Below, in pieces: positions 8,003-16,863 of a stretch of 64,000 nt of DNA. The notes beneath the pieces were generated by a model, which was given only the letters and a program-made list of their open reading frames with translations, had not been told where the DNA came from and did not search any database. The DNA comes from UBA2882 sp045542735 (GTDB taxonomy: Bacteria > Bacillota > Clostridia > Lachnospirales > Lachnospiraceae), in the NCBI GenBank assembly GCA_045542735.1, contig JAZQLQ010000021.1:124001-188000 (forward strand), in the 5' to 3' direction. Positions within the stretch are counted from its first letter, which is position 1. The number at the start of each line of letters is the position of its first letter. The position numbers were made by a program, and so were the translations under genes.

Positions 8003-10450
8003 ATGGAAAAACAGTTTAAATATGATGCATTTATCAGTTATCGTCATGCGGAAACGGATAAATTTGTGGCAGAAAATCTGCACAGACAATTGGAGGCATT
8101 CCGGTTGCCGAGGAGCATTGCCAAGAAGCGTCAAGGCGAAAAAACCAAGATTGAAAGAGTATTTCGGGATAAAGAGGAATTGCCGTTAACCAGTAACTTA
8201 GAGGATCCCATTGTAGATGCATTAAAGAGTAGTGAGTGGTTGATTGTCATTTGTTCCCCTCGTTTGAGAGAATCTCTTTGGTGTAAAAAAGAGATTGAGA
8301 CCTTTGTACAATTGCGTGGCAGAGAGCGGGTGTTGGCTGTTCTGATCGAAGGTGAGCCATCAGAGTCCTTTCCGGATGAGTTATTGTATGAAACAAAAAC
8401 AGAGACGCTTGCGGATGGGACAGTTCAAGAGATAAAAGTACCTGTAGAGCCACTGGCTGCAGATGTGCGTGGCAAAACGAAAAAAGAAATGATGAAAGCC
8501 ATGAAGACGGAGATATTGCGTCTTCTTGCAGCGATGTTCCAACTGTCTTTTGATGATTTGCGTCAGAGACATAAGGAGCAGAGGATGCGTCGTATTGTGA
8601 CGGCATCTTTGATTGGCGGTGCGGCCTGTCTTTTGTTTGGTGTGTACAGTACTGCAACTGCGCTTCAGATTAAAAGTCAAAAAGAACAAATCGAAACACA
8701 AGCAGAGGAAATAAAAAAGCAGAATGAAGACTTGGCGCTGCGTCAGGCTTATTCACTGGCAGAACTGGCAGAGCAATATTTGGAGGACGGAAATCGGAGA
8801 GCAGCAATCGAGATTGCAACAGAAGCCTTGACGGAAAGTGAAGGAATATCGTTACCATATACGCCGGAAGCACAGTATGTTTTGGCAGAAAGTCTTCAGA
8901 TATATGACACCGGCAACGTGTATAAGGCGAATTATCAGTATGAAACAGCAGGACGGATTGATGGGATAAAAGAATCTCCGGATTCTGATACCTTGGTTAT
9001 TTTTGATGATACAAAAACACTCACGTTATTTGATGTAGAGACTGGTAGTGTTATAAAGCAGTTTGGTGTCAATGAGTACGATTTTAATGGTATACATGGT
9101 TGTACTTTTGTTGGAAACGATTATTTTGTTTATGCGGATCCTGACAAAAAGATTTTTATATATGATTTAAATACAGGAGAAATTATAAAGGAACTTGTGA
9201 CGGATACAGTAACATCCCTTATGTCTGACAAGGAAGGCAATTATCTTGCAGTCAATCAGTGGGGCAATGATTATGTGATTTTTGATGGTCATACATGGGA
9301 AGAATTGGGAACGACTCCTGACGCTGAGAGTGATTCTGTGATTTCTGAATTTTATATTTTCCCGGAAGGTATTTTAGCCTATGCGGTTTCAAAAGAAACT
9401 GATGAGGGAGAAACTTATTATACTATGCATTTCGTGGATTTTGAAACCATGGAAGTTTTTGCGACTTATGAGCTTGGTATGAAAAAAGCGGTTGACATGC
9501 AGATTCGTAACGGAATCGCATATATTGCAACAACAGTGTATAGTGAAGATTATATGAGCAAAAATGCTTATCTCTCTACTGTCTGTATAGCAACCGGCGA
9601 GTTGCTTTGGGAATATGAGCAAAAGGGAATGGGAGCAGATAGGGTTGTCCTGCCGTGGTATGAACAAGCGGAAGATTTGCTTTTTGCAACAAGGGGAAAT
9701 ATGATTCTGCTTAATATGCAGACCGGGGAGATTACGACGGTTGTGGCGTTAGATTCTCCGGTAGTGGAGGCAAATGTATATACCGATTCCGCAACGTTTT
9801 TAGTATTCTGCGAGAGCGGCTCTATGATGTTTATCAGCGAAGAAGATGCATGCAAATATGATATGAGTTATAAATTTGAGTGCAAGACTATATCCAACGA
9901 GCACATTTTCCAGTCTAAATACGGAATTACAGCTTTACAATATAATGATAATAAGATTACTGTTTATACCAGTGTGGCAGGCCCCGATGTGGTAGTTGTG
10001 GAAGAAAGTCATGAATTACCTGCTGAGAAGGAGTACATCGAGGGAGATGAGGCTATAGAAATTGCAAAATCCTATGGACTGGAGCGGGCAGAATATGTAT
10101 CCGGTTTATATTACAGTGATGATAAAGAATATTGTTTTATCCAATATTGGGATAGTAGTTGCGATATTTATCAGGTTTCCGAAAAGAAATTGTGTCATAC
10201 CATAAAAGATGCTTATCCTACAGAGTGGTACGTGGGAGTTGATAGTGAAGGATATACTTATATCTTGGGCTACTATGGTTGTTATATGTTGGATCAAAAT
10301 ATGAAACCGGTTGTATTTATAAAAGAGGTTACAGAAATAGATATTGAACAGAGAAAAGTTTATTTGAATTGGAATGATTTGTATTATGAAGCTCCAATTT
10401 ATTCTACAGAAGAATTGCTTGCTATGGCAGAAACATATTTGCAACAGTAA
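8003..10450 (+). CDS. TIR domain / transmembrane / propeller-like repeat protein
   Basis: The 815 residues begin with a TIR domain (about 5-160): YDAFISYRHAETD, RVFRDKEEL and LIVICSPRLRESLWCKKEI. The WCxxE motif (W93, E97) carries the glutamate used by NAD-cleaving TIRs, so enzymatic activity is possible but unproven. A single membrane helix lies near 196-216, a coiled coil at about 218-250, and a TPR-like AEQYLEDGNRRAAIEIA segment next. The remainder is beta-rich and resembles a degenerate WD40/PQQ propeller (LFDVETGSVI, IYDLNTGEI, LLNMQTGEI). Topology suggests a cytosolic TIR and an outward propeller. It is translationally close to the DHH gene upstream. Confidence 0.85.
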   Translation: MEKQFKYDAFISYRHAETDKFVAENLHRQLEAFRLPRSIAKKRQGEKTKIERVFRDKEELPLTSNLEDPIVDALKSSEWLIVICSPRLRESLWCKKEIETFVQLRGRERVLAVLIEGEPSESFPDELLYETKTETLADGTVQEIKVPVEPLAADVRGKTKKEMMKAMKTEILRLLAAMFQLSFDDLRQRHKEQRMRRIVTASLIGGAACLLFGVYSTATALQIKSQKEQIETQAEEIKKQNEDLALRQAYSLAELAEQYLEDGNRRAAIEIATEALTESEGISLPYTPEAQYVLAESLQIYDTGNVYKANYQYETAGRIDGIKESPDSDTLVIFDDTKTLTLFDVETGSVIKQFGVNEYDFNGIHGCTFVGNDYFVYADPDKKIFIYDLNTGEIIKELVTDTVTSLMSDKEGNYLAVNQWGNDYVIFDGHTWEELGTTPDAESDSVISEFYIFPEGILAYAVSKETDEGETYYTMHFVDFETMEVFATYELGMKKAVDMQIRNGIAYIATTVYSEDYMSKNAYLSTVCIATGELLWEYEQKGMGADRVVLPWYEQAEDLLFATRGNMILLNMQTGEITTVVALDSPVVEANVYTDSATFLVFCESGSMMFISEEDACKYDMSYKFECKTISNEHIFQSKYGITALQYNDNKITVYTSVAGPDVVVVEESHELPAEKEYIEGDEAIEIAKSYGLERAEYVSGLYYSDDKEYCFIQYWDSSCDIYQVSEKKLCHTIKDAYPTEWYVGVDSEGYTYILGYYGCYMLDQNMKPVVFIKEVTEIDIEQRKVYLNWNDLYYEAPIYSTEELLAMAETYLQQ

Positions 10451-10478
10451 GAGTTTGCGAGATATATGTCGCAAACTC
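10451..10478. other. hairpin between convergent genes
   Basis: The perfect 10-bp repeat gagtttgcga / tcgcaaactc with an 8-nt loop starts right after the TIR gene stop. Neither strand has a T-run behind it, so a terminator role is only possible, not shown. Confidence 0.4.
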
Positions 10479-10495
10479 TCACCAAGTGTTAGACT

Positions 10496-11797
10496 TTACG
10501 TGTTTTGAAACAACGACATGGCCAATGCGCATAATGCGCTTTGGTCTTCGCATGCCATAAGTTCCCTGGCAGAGTGCATGGATAAAACGGGCACTCCCAC
10601 ATCTACGCAGGGGATATTCAGCAATGCGGAACTGATGCTTCCCAATGTTGCGCCGCCCTTAATATCGGAGCGGTTCACGTATTTGCTGTATGGAATATTG
10701 TGCTTCTTACATAAAGCTTGGATTACACTAATGTAAGTAGCATCTGTAGCATATGCTTGGCGGGAAGAAAGCTTTATGGCCACACCCTCTCCTAAGCATA
10801 CCTGATTTGTCACATCATTTTTGTCTGTAAAGTTTGGATGCATACCATGTGCAGTATCCATGGATAAGCAAAGTCCTTTAGACATGGTGCATCGTAAGGC
10901 TTCTTTTTCATAACCCAGATTTTCAAAAATACGCTCTAAGATACTGATAGTCAAGCTGGAGTCAGCTCCCTGTTTGGTAGTGCTACCAACTTCTTCGTTA
11001 TGATAGAAAGCTGATATACAGATTAGATTACTGTTGGTATCTGCACCCAGAATGGCATTCAAAGCTGCTTGGACACCGGAGCAGTTGTCAATGCGGGGCG
11101 CAGAGAAAAATTCACCCTTTGTACCACAGATGGTTGCCGGGTCATCGTTATAAAGACAAAGCTCATAATCCAAGATGTCTTCTCTGTTCACATCTGCCAG
11201 ATCGGCAAGGTAAGAGAGAAAATCCGGTGTTTTATCATTCTCATCCTGTAAAGAAATAATCGGAAGCATGTGAAGCTGGGGATTTAACTTTAACCCATTG
11301 TTGATTTCGTTGTTCATATGAATGGCAAGTCCCGGAATCAAAGCAACCGGGACATTAGAATCAACCAGATGGACATCGGGATGAAAGGGATCGGTTCCTT
11401 TGGTACATACTTTCCCGGCAATACCCAAGGGGCGGTCCAGCCAGCTACTGTAAACAATACCGCCATAAGGTTCCACATTCAGTTTGTGATATTGTCCGAC
11501 AGCCATGTCCGGATTGGGCTTTACCATAAAAGTGGGCCAATCTGTGTGCGCTGTCAGCATGCGCAAATCGGGGATTTCTGTCAGTGCACTTCCCAGAGTA
11601 AAAGCAATACAGGTTGAATCATATACATTTACGAAATATTTGCCTGCTTTTTTTAACTGCCAGGGTGTAGATAAAGACAATTCTTCAAAGTCGTTTTCTT
11701 TTAAAATATTGATACAGTACGCGCAACTATGATAGGGAGAGTGGGCTTTTTCTATTAAATCCGATAAAGCATTTGTGTGTAAATTTGCAGATTGCAT
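10496..11797 (-). CDS. apeB: M18 family aminopeptidase
   Basis: This is a cytosolic di-metal aminopeptidase (aspartyl/general aminopeptidase, M18) that trims N-terminal residues from peptides. Conserved metal and catalytic positions are visible: AHTDWP near residue 83, DNCSGVQAAL, HNEEVGS (with the catalytic Glu) and SMHSARE close to the C-terminus. The length of 433 is normal for the family. The start is fixed by aggaggt 6-7 bp upstream on the minus strand. It lies 30 bp downstream of the GT2 gene and is likely co-transcribed, although no functional link is evident. Confidence 0.93.
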   Translation of the reverse strand: MQSANLHTNALSDLIEKAHSPYHSCAYCINILKENDFEELSLSTPWQLKKAGKYFVNVYDSTCIAFTLGSALTEIPDLRMLTAHTDWPTFMVKPNPDMAVGQYHKLNVEPYGGIVYSSWLDRPLGIAGKVCTKGTDPFHPDVHLVDSNVPVALIPGLAIHMNNEINNGLKLNPQLHMLPIISLQDENDKTPDFLSYLADLADVNREDILDYELCLYNDDPATICGTKGEFFSAPRIDNCSGVQAALNAILGADTNSNLICISAFYHNEEVGSTTKQGADSSLTISILERIFENLGYEKEALRCTMSKGLCLSMDTAHGMHPNFTDKNDVTNQVCLGEGVAIKLSSRQAYATDATYISVIQALCKKHNIPYSKYVNRSDIKGGATLGSISSALLNIPCVDVGVPVLSMHSARELMACEDQSALCALAMSLFQNT

Positions 11798-11827
11798 GGC
11801 ATTACCTCCTGCCTATATTGTGTCAAA

Positions 11828-12871
11828 TTATCTGAAATAAATACGGACTGCTAAGAAAATGGGCAGATACATATGATGTTTCATAAAAAAGAGAAACAGT
11901 TTTTCTGCTAAAGTAAGCTTTGGCATATCATAAACCTGTAAGGCGTGAAGTACATCAGGGTCATGACAAATAGCTTTCATATCCATTTTGTGCTCTTTGT
12001 AGGGAGCCTGTTTCTTTTTGTAAATGCCACCTTTTACGTGAAGTACAGTCAGACACAAAAAGTCATTCCAGATTTGTGTCTCGAAATCGTAGCCACCTTT
12101 TTCCTTGCTGATACGAAGGAGATTCTCTTTCATAATCTTTATTTTATCCATATATCGGGCATCATATTTCATAGTCATGGAGCTATTGTTCATGTAGTAG
12201 TAATAAGGGAAATAATCCTTTAAAACAACTACTTTTTTTGCATCCAAAAACATGCATAAGGAGAATTGGAAATCCTCTCCGATGGAAACGGCATCATCGC
12301 ATAACGGAAGGTTTTTCTTTACCAAGGATGCTTTTACCAACTTTGTTACGCGGTTGGGATGTAGTTTTCGTCCCATAAAGCTACCATCATTGATTAAAAC
12401 CGGAAACATATCTTTGTTTAAAGTGGCGGGATCAAATACATCCATGGGGAAGTCCATCTGATCATTCCATTCCTCGTGGTTGCCGTCTTCGTATATATGA
12501 TGTATTCCACAGCAGGCAATATCTGCCTGTTCCTCTTCGATACGTTGAAACATTTTTTCGTACATATCGGGCAAAATAAAGTCATCACTGTCCACATAAC
12601 CGATATAGCGCCCTTTGGCAACGTTACTTCCGGCTTTCCAAGCGGAGGTTAAACCGCCATTTTCTTTATGAATGACACGGATTTTATCCGGATAAGAAAC
12701 GGCATAATCATCACACATGGATACGGATGCATCGCTACTGCCATCATCTACCAAAATAATTTCAATATTAGAAAGGGTCTGTGCCAATATGCTTTTGACA
12801 CAACGGTCCAGATAGGCTTCTGTGTTGTATACGGGGATTACGACACTGACGTCGTATTGATATTCAGACAT
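11828..12871 (-). CDS. family 2 glycosyltransferase
   Basis: This is a GT-A fold glycosyltransferase (GT2) using a nucleotide-sugar donor. The N-terminal domain has SVVIPVYNTEAYLDRCVKSI (10-29), LVDDGSSDAS and YVDSDDFI, where the DSD carries the metal-binding DxD. The C-terminal 150 residues are less conserved and end in a hydrophobic segment that could sit at the membrane. The acceptor is probably a cell-surface glycan or protein; nothing nearby settles it. The start is preceded by aaggagg. First gene of a two-gene minus-strand unit with the M18 peptidase. Confidence 0.92.
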   Translation of the reverse strand: MSEYQYDVSVVIPVYNTEAYLDRCVKSILAQTLSNIEIILVDDGSSDASVSMCDDYAVSYPDKIRVIHKENGGLTSAWKAGSNVAKGRYIGYVDSDDFILPDMYEKMFQRIEEEQADIACCGIHHIYEDGNHEEWNDQMDFPMDVFDPATLNKDMFPVLINDGSFMGRKLHPNRVTKLVKASLVKKNLPLCDDAVSIGEDFQFSLCMFLDAKKVVVLKDYFPYYYYMNNSSMTMKYDARYMDKIKIMKENLLRISKEKGGYDFETQIWNDFLCLTVLHVKGGIYKKKQAPYKEHKMDMKAICHDPDVLHALQVYDMPKLTLAEKLFLFFMKHHMYLPIFLAVRIYFR

Positions 12872-12931
12872 TAGTATTCCTCCTTAACTTCTTAAACATT
12901 ATATAAGAATGCGGCATATTTTTCAATTTTG

Positions 12932-12961
12932 TTTAAAGTTTTGATGAAAATATAGTATACT
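12932..12961 (+). promoter_or_regulatory. candidate sigma-A promoter for the VWA operon
   Basis: TTTAAA (12932-12937), an 18-bp spacer and TATACT (12956-12961) lie close to the GTG start at 12979, which leaves a very short leader. Confidence 0.45.
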
Positions 12962-12978
12962 GGGTGTGGTGATGAAAA

Positions 12979-14403
12979 GTGTCTGATTACAGACTGAGTA
13001 AAGAAGAAAAAGAGCAATTGCATAAAGTTAAAAAACTGGCGGCCCATATCATACGGCTGGCATCAGACAGTATTGTAGTCAACATGCGTTTTTTGGATGT
13101 GGCAGTTTCGGCCCTTGGCAGTGAAGCGCGTATGGGCATGAATGGTGCATCCACCGATGGATTGAAGCTGTATTATGATCCTGTTTGGTTATTAAGGCAT
13201 TATGAAAAAGAGCCTGCACATGCTATGCGTCTATATCTGCATGTGTTGTTTCATTGTATTTTTTACCATAGCTATCAGTATGGAAAGCTAGATGCGGCTG
13301 ACTGGGATTTGGCCGTAGATTTAGCTGTGGAGAATACTATTTTGGAACTGGGGATTCACGGAACGAGATTGGAAAAAGATGACCGGTTGCGTGAAGCTAT
13401 TCGCAATCTATATGAATATATGAACGGTAAAGGCAGCAAGGAAGAATATTTGCGTCAGGTTACTTGGAATCAGACCGGTCGTAATGAGGTGAAGAAGAAA
13501 AAGAAGGTGCCCTTCACGGCAGAGCATATTTACCGCTATTTGCAGAAAAATCCATTAAAACCCGATATGCGGCGGGAACTGGAAGCGTTGAGCCATATGG
13601 ATGAGCATATTACATGGAATGTGACAGAAGAAGTGGTCATGGGACAGGAGCAGTTTCAACGGATCAGTGAACGGATTAAAGCAGATCTAAAAAGTTTTTC
13701 TAAAGGAAAGACCAAATCGGAGAGCTTAGACGCCAATTTGGGAGAAGCCACCAGGGAACGTTACGATTACAATGATATTTTACGCAGATTCACCTGTCTG
13801 TCAGAGGATATGACTGTCAATGACGATGAATTTGACTATGTGTATTATACCTATGGATTGTCTCGTTACGGCAATATGCCGTTGGTAGAGCCTTTGGAAT
13901 ATAAAGATGTAAAAAAAGTAAAGGAATTTGTTATAGCCATTGATACCTCCGCATCCTGCAGAGGACCACTGGTACAGGCGTTTTTAAAAAAGACATATTC
14001 TATATTAAAGCAAAGCGAAAGCTTTTTTCATAAAGTGAATGTCCATATACTGCAATGTGATGCAGAAGTGCAGGTTGATACGAAGATAACCTGTGATGAG
14101 GACTTTGACGTCTTTTTTAAAAATGGAAAGCTACAAGGTTTCGGTTCCACAGATTTCAGGCCGGTATTTGCATATGTGGATGAACAGATTGCAAAAGGGG
14201 AGTTTGAAAATCTGAAAGGCTTGATTTACTTTACCGATGGTTATGGAGTGTATCCCGAACAAATGCCGGCATACGATACCATATTTGTATTTTTAAATGA
14301 AGACGAGCAAAAGCCAAAGGTTCCGGTGTGGGCAATTGAAGTTGTCTTAAGCGAACCGGAGTTGGAAGCATTTGACGAAAAGGAGAAGAACGATGAACAT
14401 TAG
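12979..14403 (+). CDS. VWA-like protein with DUF2201-type N-terminal domain
   Basis: The N-terminal half resembles the putative metallopeptidase region of DUF2201/VWA-like proteins: HVLFHCIFYH near residues 88-97. It keeps the two His spacing but has Val instead of the Glu of HExxH, so protease activity is doubtful. The C-terminal half is a von Willebrand A-like domain starting at FVIAIDTSASC (about 316-326, a MIDAS DxSxS variant) with a later YFTDGYG. Such proteins pair with MoxR AAA+ ATPases as substrate-binding partners in metal insertion or chaperone roles. The MoxR gene overlaps its end by 11 bp. The start is GTG, with only a weak ribosome site. Confidence 0.82.
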   Translation: MSDYRLSKEEKEQLHKVKKLAAHIIRLASDSIVVNMRFLDVAVSALGSEARMGMNGASTDGLKLYYDPVWLLRHYEKEPAHAMRLYLHVLFHCIFYHSYQYGKLDAADWDLAVDLAVENTILELGIHGTRLEKDDRLREAIRNLYEYMNGKGSKEEYLRQVTWNQTGRNEVKKKKKVPFTAEHIYRYLQKNPLKPDMRRELEALSHMDEHITWNVTEEVVMGQEQFQRISERIKADLKSFSKGKTKSESLDANLGEATRERYDYNDILRRFTCLSEDMTVNDDEFDYVYYTYGLSRYGNMPLVEPLEYKDVKKVKEFVIAIDTSASCRGPLVQAFLKKTYSILKQSESFFHKVNVHILQCDAEVQVDTKITCDEDFDVFFKNGKLQGFGSTDFRPVFAYVDEQIAKGEFENLKGLIYFTDGYGVYPEQMPAYDTIFVFLNEDEQKPKVPVWAIEVVLSEPELEAFDEKEKNDEH

Positions 14404-15889
14404 ACAGGCGAAGGATTATATTAAGGATTCCGTTCGATTATATTTAAAAAAGGATGAATTTGGGGAATATCGCATTCCGGTGGTAAGACAGCGTCCCATT
14501 TTTTTGTTGGGGGCACCGGGTATCGGTAAAACTGCTATTATGGAGCAGATTGCAGCAGAGCTGGGGATTGCTCTTGTGTCTTATTCCATGACACATCATA
14601 CCAGACAGTCGGCATTGGGACTTCCTTACATCCTTGAAAAGTCCTATGGTGAGGAAGAGTTTCAGGTATCCGAATATACCATGAGTGAAATTATTGCGTC
14701 TATTTATGAGACCATAGAAGGCAGTGGTATCAAGGAAGGTATTCTCTTTTTGGATGAAATTAACTGTGTATCTGAGACTTTGTCTCCTTCTATGTTGCAA
14801 TTTTTGCAATATAAAACCTTCGGCCGACATCAGGTGCCGGAAGGATGGGTTATTGTGACTGCAGGTAACCCGCCGGAATACAATAAGTCTGTCCGCGAGT
14901 TTGACGTGGTGACTATGGACCGATTGAAGGTGCTGGAAGTGGAAGCGGATTATGATGCATGGAAGACTTATGCAAGGGAGATGGGCGTTCATGGTGCCAT
15001 TGTCAGCTTTTTGGAAATCAAAAAAGAATATTTCTATCATATTGAAACAACGGTAAAAGGTAGATTGTATGTGACTGCCAGAGGATGGGAGGATTTATCG
15101 CAGATTTTGTATCTTTATGAAGAAGAGAAACTGGCTGTGGCAGAATCCTTGATTGGTCAATATATCCGAAATGACAAAATTGTAAAAGAGTTCAGTGCAT
15201 ATTATGATTTATACCAGAAGTACAAAAAGGACTATCATGTAGATGAGATTCTTGGTGGACGTGTTTCTGTGGAGATTATAGAAAAGGCAGCAGAGGCACC
15301 CTTTGATGAGAGGTTGTCTTTGCTTGGCATGTTGATTGATAAGGTGTTGTCCGATGTGAAAGAGAATATGGAGACTGCTACATACATGCAGGAGATTCTG
15401 GCGCCGCTTAAAGCAGTGAAGGCAGCAGAGGATGCCATTGATATGTTGGATAAGCAGGCAGAGGCCAGAGAGAAAGTGTTGGATCATCTAAAAAAAGGTG
15501 GTTCCTTATCACCTGCAGATAAAAAGAAACATAAACGTATTATTCGTTTCTTAAATGAAGTGAAACGTGATGCTTTGGCGGAAGGTGTGACTGCTGCGGA
15601 TGCGGTGTTTGGCATGGTGAAAGCACGCTTTGATGGAGAAGTGGAAGCAATGAAGAAGGCAACTGCAGGCTGTAAGGCAGAGCTGGAAGCCCTGTTTTCC
15701 TTTGTAGATGAAGCTTTTGCAGAAGGCAATGAAATGCTGATTCTTGTAACGGAGCTTACGGTGAATGCAGATTCAGCAGCCTTTATTTCTACCTTCGGAT
15801 GTGAGGCTTATCAAAAACACAATGAGCAGTTGCTCTTATCGGAACGGACAGATAAATTAATGCAGGAGATTCGCGAACTGCAATTGTAA
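14393..15889 (+). CDS. MoxR-type AAA+ ATPase
   Basis: This AAA+ ATPase of 498 residues has Walker A GAPGIGKTA (about 40-48), Walker B ILFLDEINC (about 117-125) and a sensor-1 like VTAGNPPEYN. It is MoxR-like over the first 300 residues, followed by a helical C-terminal extension rich in Lys, Glu and Ala. MoxR proteins work as chaperones with VWA partners, here the gene directly upstream, whose stop codon it overlaps. The ATG at 14393 was chosen because aaggag lies 8 bp upstream. The LRR gene follows after 14 bp. Confidence 0.88.
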   Translation: MNIRQAKDYIKDSVRLYLKKDEFGEYRIPVVRQRPIFLLGAPGIGKTAIMEQIAAELGIALVSYSMTHHTRQSALGLPYILEKSYGEEEFQVSEYTMSEIIASIYETIEGSGIKEGILFLDEINCVSETLSPSMLQFLQYKTFGRHQVPEGWVIVTAGNPPEYNKSVREFDVVTMDRLKVLEVEADYDAWKTYAREMGVHGAIVSFLEIKKEYFYHIETTVKGRLYVTARGWEDLSQILYLYEEEKLAVAESLIGQYIRNDKIVKEFSAYYDLYQKYKKDYHVDEILGGRVSVEIIEKAAEAPFDERLSLLGMLIDKVLSDVKENMETATYMQEILAPLKAVKAAEDAIDMLDKQAEAREKVLDHLKKGGSLSPADKKKHKRIIRFLNEVKRDALAEGVTAADAVFGMVKARFDGEVEAMKKATAGCKAELEALFSFVDEAFAEGNEMLILVTELTVNADSAAFISTFGCEAYQKHNEQLLLSERTDKLMQEIRELQL

Positions 15890-15903
15890 AGGAATAGAAT
15901 GAC

Positions 15904-16797
15904 ATGATTTGGCGTATAGATACGGCAGGAGCCACATATTACTATACAATTTCAGAAAAGGGTGTGACCATAACCGGCTATGAAGGTAAAAAGCTGGAAC
16001 TTTATGTGCCGGGTGAGATTGAAGGAAAACCGGTTCGTGCCATTGCAAAAAAGACCTTTTTTAATACTGCCGGTTTATATCGGATATATTTACCTGACAC
16101 GGTAGAGGAAATTGGTGACTGGGCATTTGCTCATTGTCGCGATTTGGAGGAGGTCTATATTCCAAGAAAGGAATATGTATTGGGCAAAGCTCTGTTTATG
16201 GAATGTGAAAACCTGAAACGGATTTGTCTGGATTCTGCTCGTGGATTCGGTTCGCTTTTGGCGGCGGTTTGCGGTATTTTGGATGCGGGATATTTATTCC
16301 AAACCACCAAGGTTGACGATGAGGAATGGCTGGCTTTATGGGATGCCCGTATGCTGACTATCCTGCATGAGGATGATATGGAAGGCTATACCAAGTTGCT
16401 TCTGTGTGGTGAAGAGGATTATGGCAGTAAGGAAAACAATCTGGATTTCTTCCTTGAGGAGAAGCGGAAGAGAAAGGTGAGATTGGCATTTTTGCGTTTG
16501 CTTTACGACAATAAGTTAGCAGAGAATAACAAAGAGGAACTGCGCAATTATCTAAAGGAGCATACCAAGGGGTGTGACAGTGAGGAAACATGGTTGGTAC
16601 TAAAAGAAGAGCATGGAGAGGATATGGCATATATTCATCTCTTTCTGGACTTGGGATGTCTTGATTTGGATAATTATGACGGGGCGCTGAAGGATTTGGG
16701 AGAGGAACATCCCCAAATGAAGGCAATCTTTATGCGCTATAAGGATGAAACCTTAGGTGGTAATGATTTTTTTGAAAGTCTGTCCCTTGAGTTGTAG
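15904..16797 (+). CDS. leucine-rich repeat (LRR_5/BspA-type) protein in MoxR operon
   Basis: Residues about 20-110 contain LRR_5-type repeats: VPGEIEGKPVRAIAKKTF, LPDTVEEIGDWAFAHC and IPRKEYVLGKALFMEC. The remaining 180 residues are helical with no recognised domain. There is no signal peptide, so unlike secreted BspA proteins this one is probably cytoplasmic, and it may act as an adaptor for the VWA-MoxR pair. Third gene of the operon, with aaagga 9 bp before the ATG. Confidence 0.75.
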   Translation: MIWRIDTAGATYYYTISEKGVTITGYEGKKLELYVPGEIEGKPVRAIAKKTFFNTAGLYRIYLPDTVEEIGDWAFAHCRDLEEVYIPRKEYVLGKALFMECENLKRICLDSARGFGSLLAAVCGILDAGYLFQTTKVDDEEWLALWDARMLTILHEDDMEGYTKLLLCGEEDYGSKENNLDFFLEEKRKRKVRLAFLRLLYDNKLAENNKEELRNYLKEHTKGCDSEETWLVLKEEHGEDMAYIHLFLDLGCLDLDNYDGALKDLGEEHPQMKAIFMRYKDETLGGNDFFESLSLEL

Positions 16798-16826
16798 TTG
16801 GAAAAAAGTGTCGTATGATGTATAAT
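16798..16826 (+). promoter_or_regulatory. sigma-A promoter for UDPGP-galE
   Basis: TTGGAA (16798-16803), a 17-bp spacer and TATAAT (16821-16826) lie 37 bp before the start codon and begin right at the end of the LRR gene. Confidence 0.75.
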
Positions 16827-16863
16827 AAATAGTGTTAGGGGATTTGTAGAAAGGAGAGGCGGA

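Noticed and set aside
10451..10478. Firm terminator between the TIR and M18 genes
   Set aside because: The stem is perfect but there is no T-run on either strand, so it is listed only as a hairpin.
14444..15040. 198-codon minus-strand frame
   Set aside because: It is antisense to the MoxR Walker A/B region; composition (many His, Phe, Ile) is typical of a shadow frame.
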